Assembly: GCA_013817115.1 (NCBI GenBank)
Contig: JACDDG010000165.1
Coordinates: 1 to 5,970, forward strand
DNA: 5,970 bases
Source of the DNA: Parachlamydiaceae bacterium
GTDB lineage: Bacteria > Chlamydiota > Chlamydiia > Chlamydiales > Parachlamydiaceae
Direction: 5' to 3'
The notes below the pieces were generated by a model. It worked only from the letters and a program-made list of their open reading frames with translations, ran no database searches and was not told the DNA's origin. Positions 5,574 through 5,970 of the stretch are shown here, piece by piece (positions within the stretch are counted from its first letter, which is position 1; each line of letters opens with the position of its first letter). The position numbers were made by a program, and so were the translations under genes.

Positions 5574-5636
5574 ACGCATCAGTTTTTTTGACAAAATATA
5601 ATGGTTTACAAGCTGCGAAGCAGCAATTGTAGCACG
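5574..5636 (+). repeat. Third copy of the 4283-type dispersed repeat
   Basis: ACGCATCAGT, a run of seven T, GACAAAATATAATGG, then CAAGCTGCGAAGCAGCAA and TTGTAGCACG match, in order, both halves of the palindrome at 4283-4422. The best match is to its minus-strand half, so the minus-strand operon is bracketed by inverted copies (4358-4422 and 5574-5636) about 1.15 kb apart. It contains TTGACA and TATAAT, but only 3 nt apart, so it is not a promoter. Confidence 0.72.
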
Positions 5637-5639
5637 TCG

Positions 5640-5761
5640 TTCCAGTGCCGTGCATCGTAGCCTCCAATTAATTCAAGCAAAGATAAGATGTTAGCAAACT
5701 CTGAACGTAGCAAAAACCGTGGCTTTGACTTATATGGAGGCTACGATGCACGGCATTGGAA
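5640..5761. repeat. 27-bp inverted repeat with 68-bp spacer
   Basis: Arms 5640-5666 (TTCCAGTGCCGTGCATCG...) and 5735-5761 are inverted copies with a single mismatch, which would still pair as G-U in RNA. The spacer includes TGTTAGCAAACTCTGAACGTAGCAA (5689 onwards), which resembles the TGTTAGCAAGCTGCGAAGCAGCAA segment of the repeat at 4358-4422. The structure therefore seems assembled from the same repeat family. It directly abuts the repeat copy ending at 5636. Confidence 0.7.
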
Positions 5762-5852
5762 TCATACTTTTAACTCAACCTTTTTTTGAAAAAAATGCAT
5801 CTAAAACATTGCCCTAAATTTTTCTGTAGTCCACAGCTAAGGCTCTGCCGCT
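5762..5852. other. AT-rich non-coding stretch
   Basis: I see no gene here. A T-run and an A-run (around 5780-5798) could pair weakly. With the repeats on either side it completes a gene-free interval from 5441 to the window end. Confidence 0.4.
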
Positions 5853-5970
5853 CGCATCAAGTAACGTGTGGAAAGCTTACAGCGGTGGCTACGCACTTAA
5901 GTGGCTTTCTGGCGCCCCTACCGGGGCGCACGATTTGTAATGATCCGAACCCCGGGTTCCGCTATCGCTG
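5853..5970 (+). repeat. Third copy of the hairpin-rich arm, cut by the window end
   Basis: CGCATCAAG (5853-5861) to GCTATCGCTG (5961-5970) aligns end to end with 686-802 and has the same orientation as the left arm. The GCGCCCC-TACC-GGGGCGC hairpin is intact and the second hairpin has its first stem half. Substitutions relative to the left arm lie mainly in linkers (for example CACGATTTGTAATGATCC). The sequence beyond the window should contain the rest of the arm and perhaps an inverted partner. Confidence 0.83.

Noticed and set aside
5588..5602. Consensus TTGACA and TATAAT hexamers
   Set aside because: Only 3 nt separate them, so they cannot serve together as a promoter. They belong to the dispersed repeat.

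Overview
The window is AT-rich DNA with four convincing new genes plus one recognisable Nudix gene, and an unusually high load of palindromic repeats. A TonB/TolA-type protein means a Gram-negative, double-membrane bacterium. A tandem pair of hydrophobic paralogous proteins with no recognisable enzyme motif, the low G+C and the many structured repeats would fit an amoeba-associated intracellular bacterium such as an environmental chlamydia. That assignment is inference only; no gene here settles it.

Layout. 1-1432 is a gene-poor repeat region. It holds four copies (the first cut by the window edge) of a MITE-like element of about 160 bp that is close to one continuous palindrome, with termini TACCGAAGAGCGTTC and flanking TA. 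Two of these copies sit inside a second, different element made of two inverted arms of about 131 bp, each carrying three strong G+C-rich hairpins. The centre of that composite has been duplicated in tandem (230 + 229 bp). 1499-1999 encodes a Nudix hydrolase. 2116-3102 and 3276-4256 encode two paralogues of 328 and 326 residues, with a conserved N-terminal half, a divergent hydrophobic middle and a near-identical C-terminal tail. 4283-4422 is a palindromic repeat between convergent transcription units and probably acts as a terminator. On the minus strand, 5440-4461 is a two-gene operon: a TonB/TolA-like protein, then a 76-residue membrane-anchored zinc-ribbon protein, joined by an ATGA overlap. 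5441-5970 has no gene; it holds another copy of the 4283-type repeat, a 27-bp inverted repeat, an 8-bp G+C-rich tandem repeat and, at the edge, a third truncated copy of the 131-bp arm.

How the parts work together. The TonB/TolA-like protein and the zinc-ribbon protein are almost certainly co-translated and probably act at the same inner-membrane site, but no ExbB/ExbD or TolQ/TolR partner is visible. The two paralogues look like a lineage-specific duplicated family of membrane or secreted proteins with unknown function. The Nudix gene appears to be a single transcription unit whose upstream boundary is set by the repeat element.
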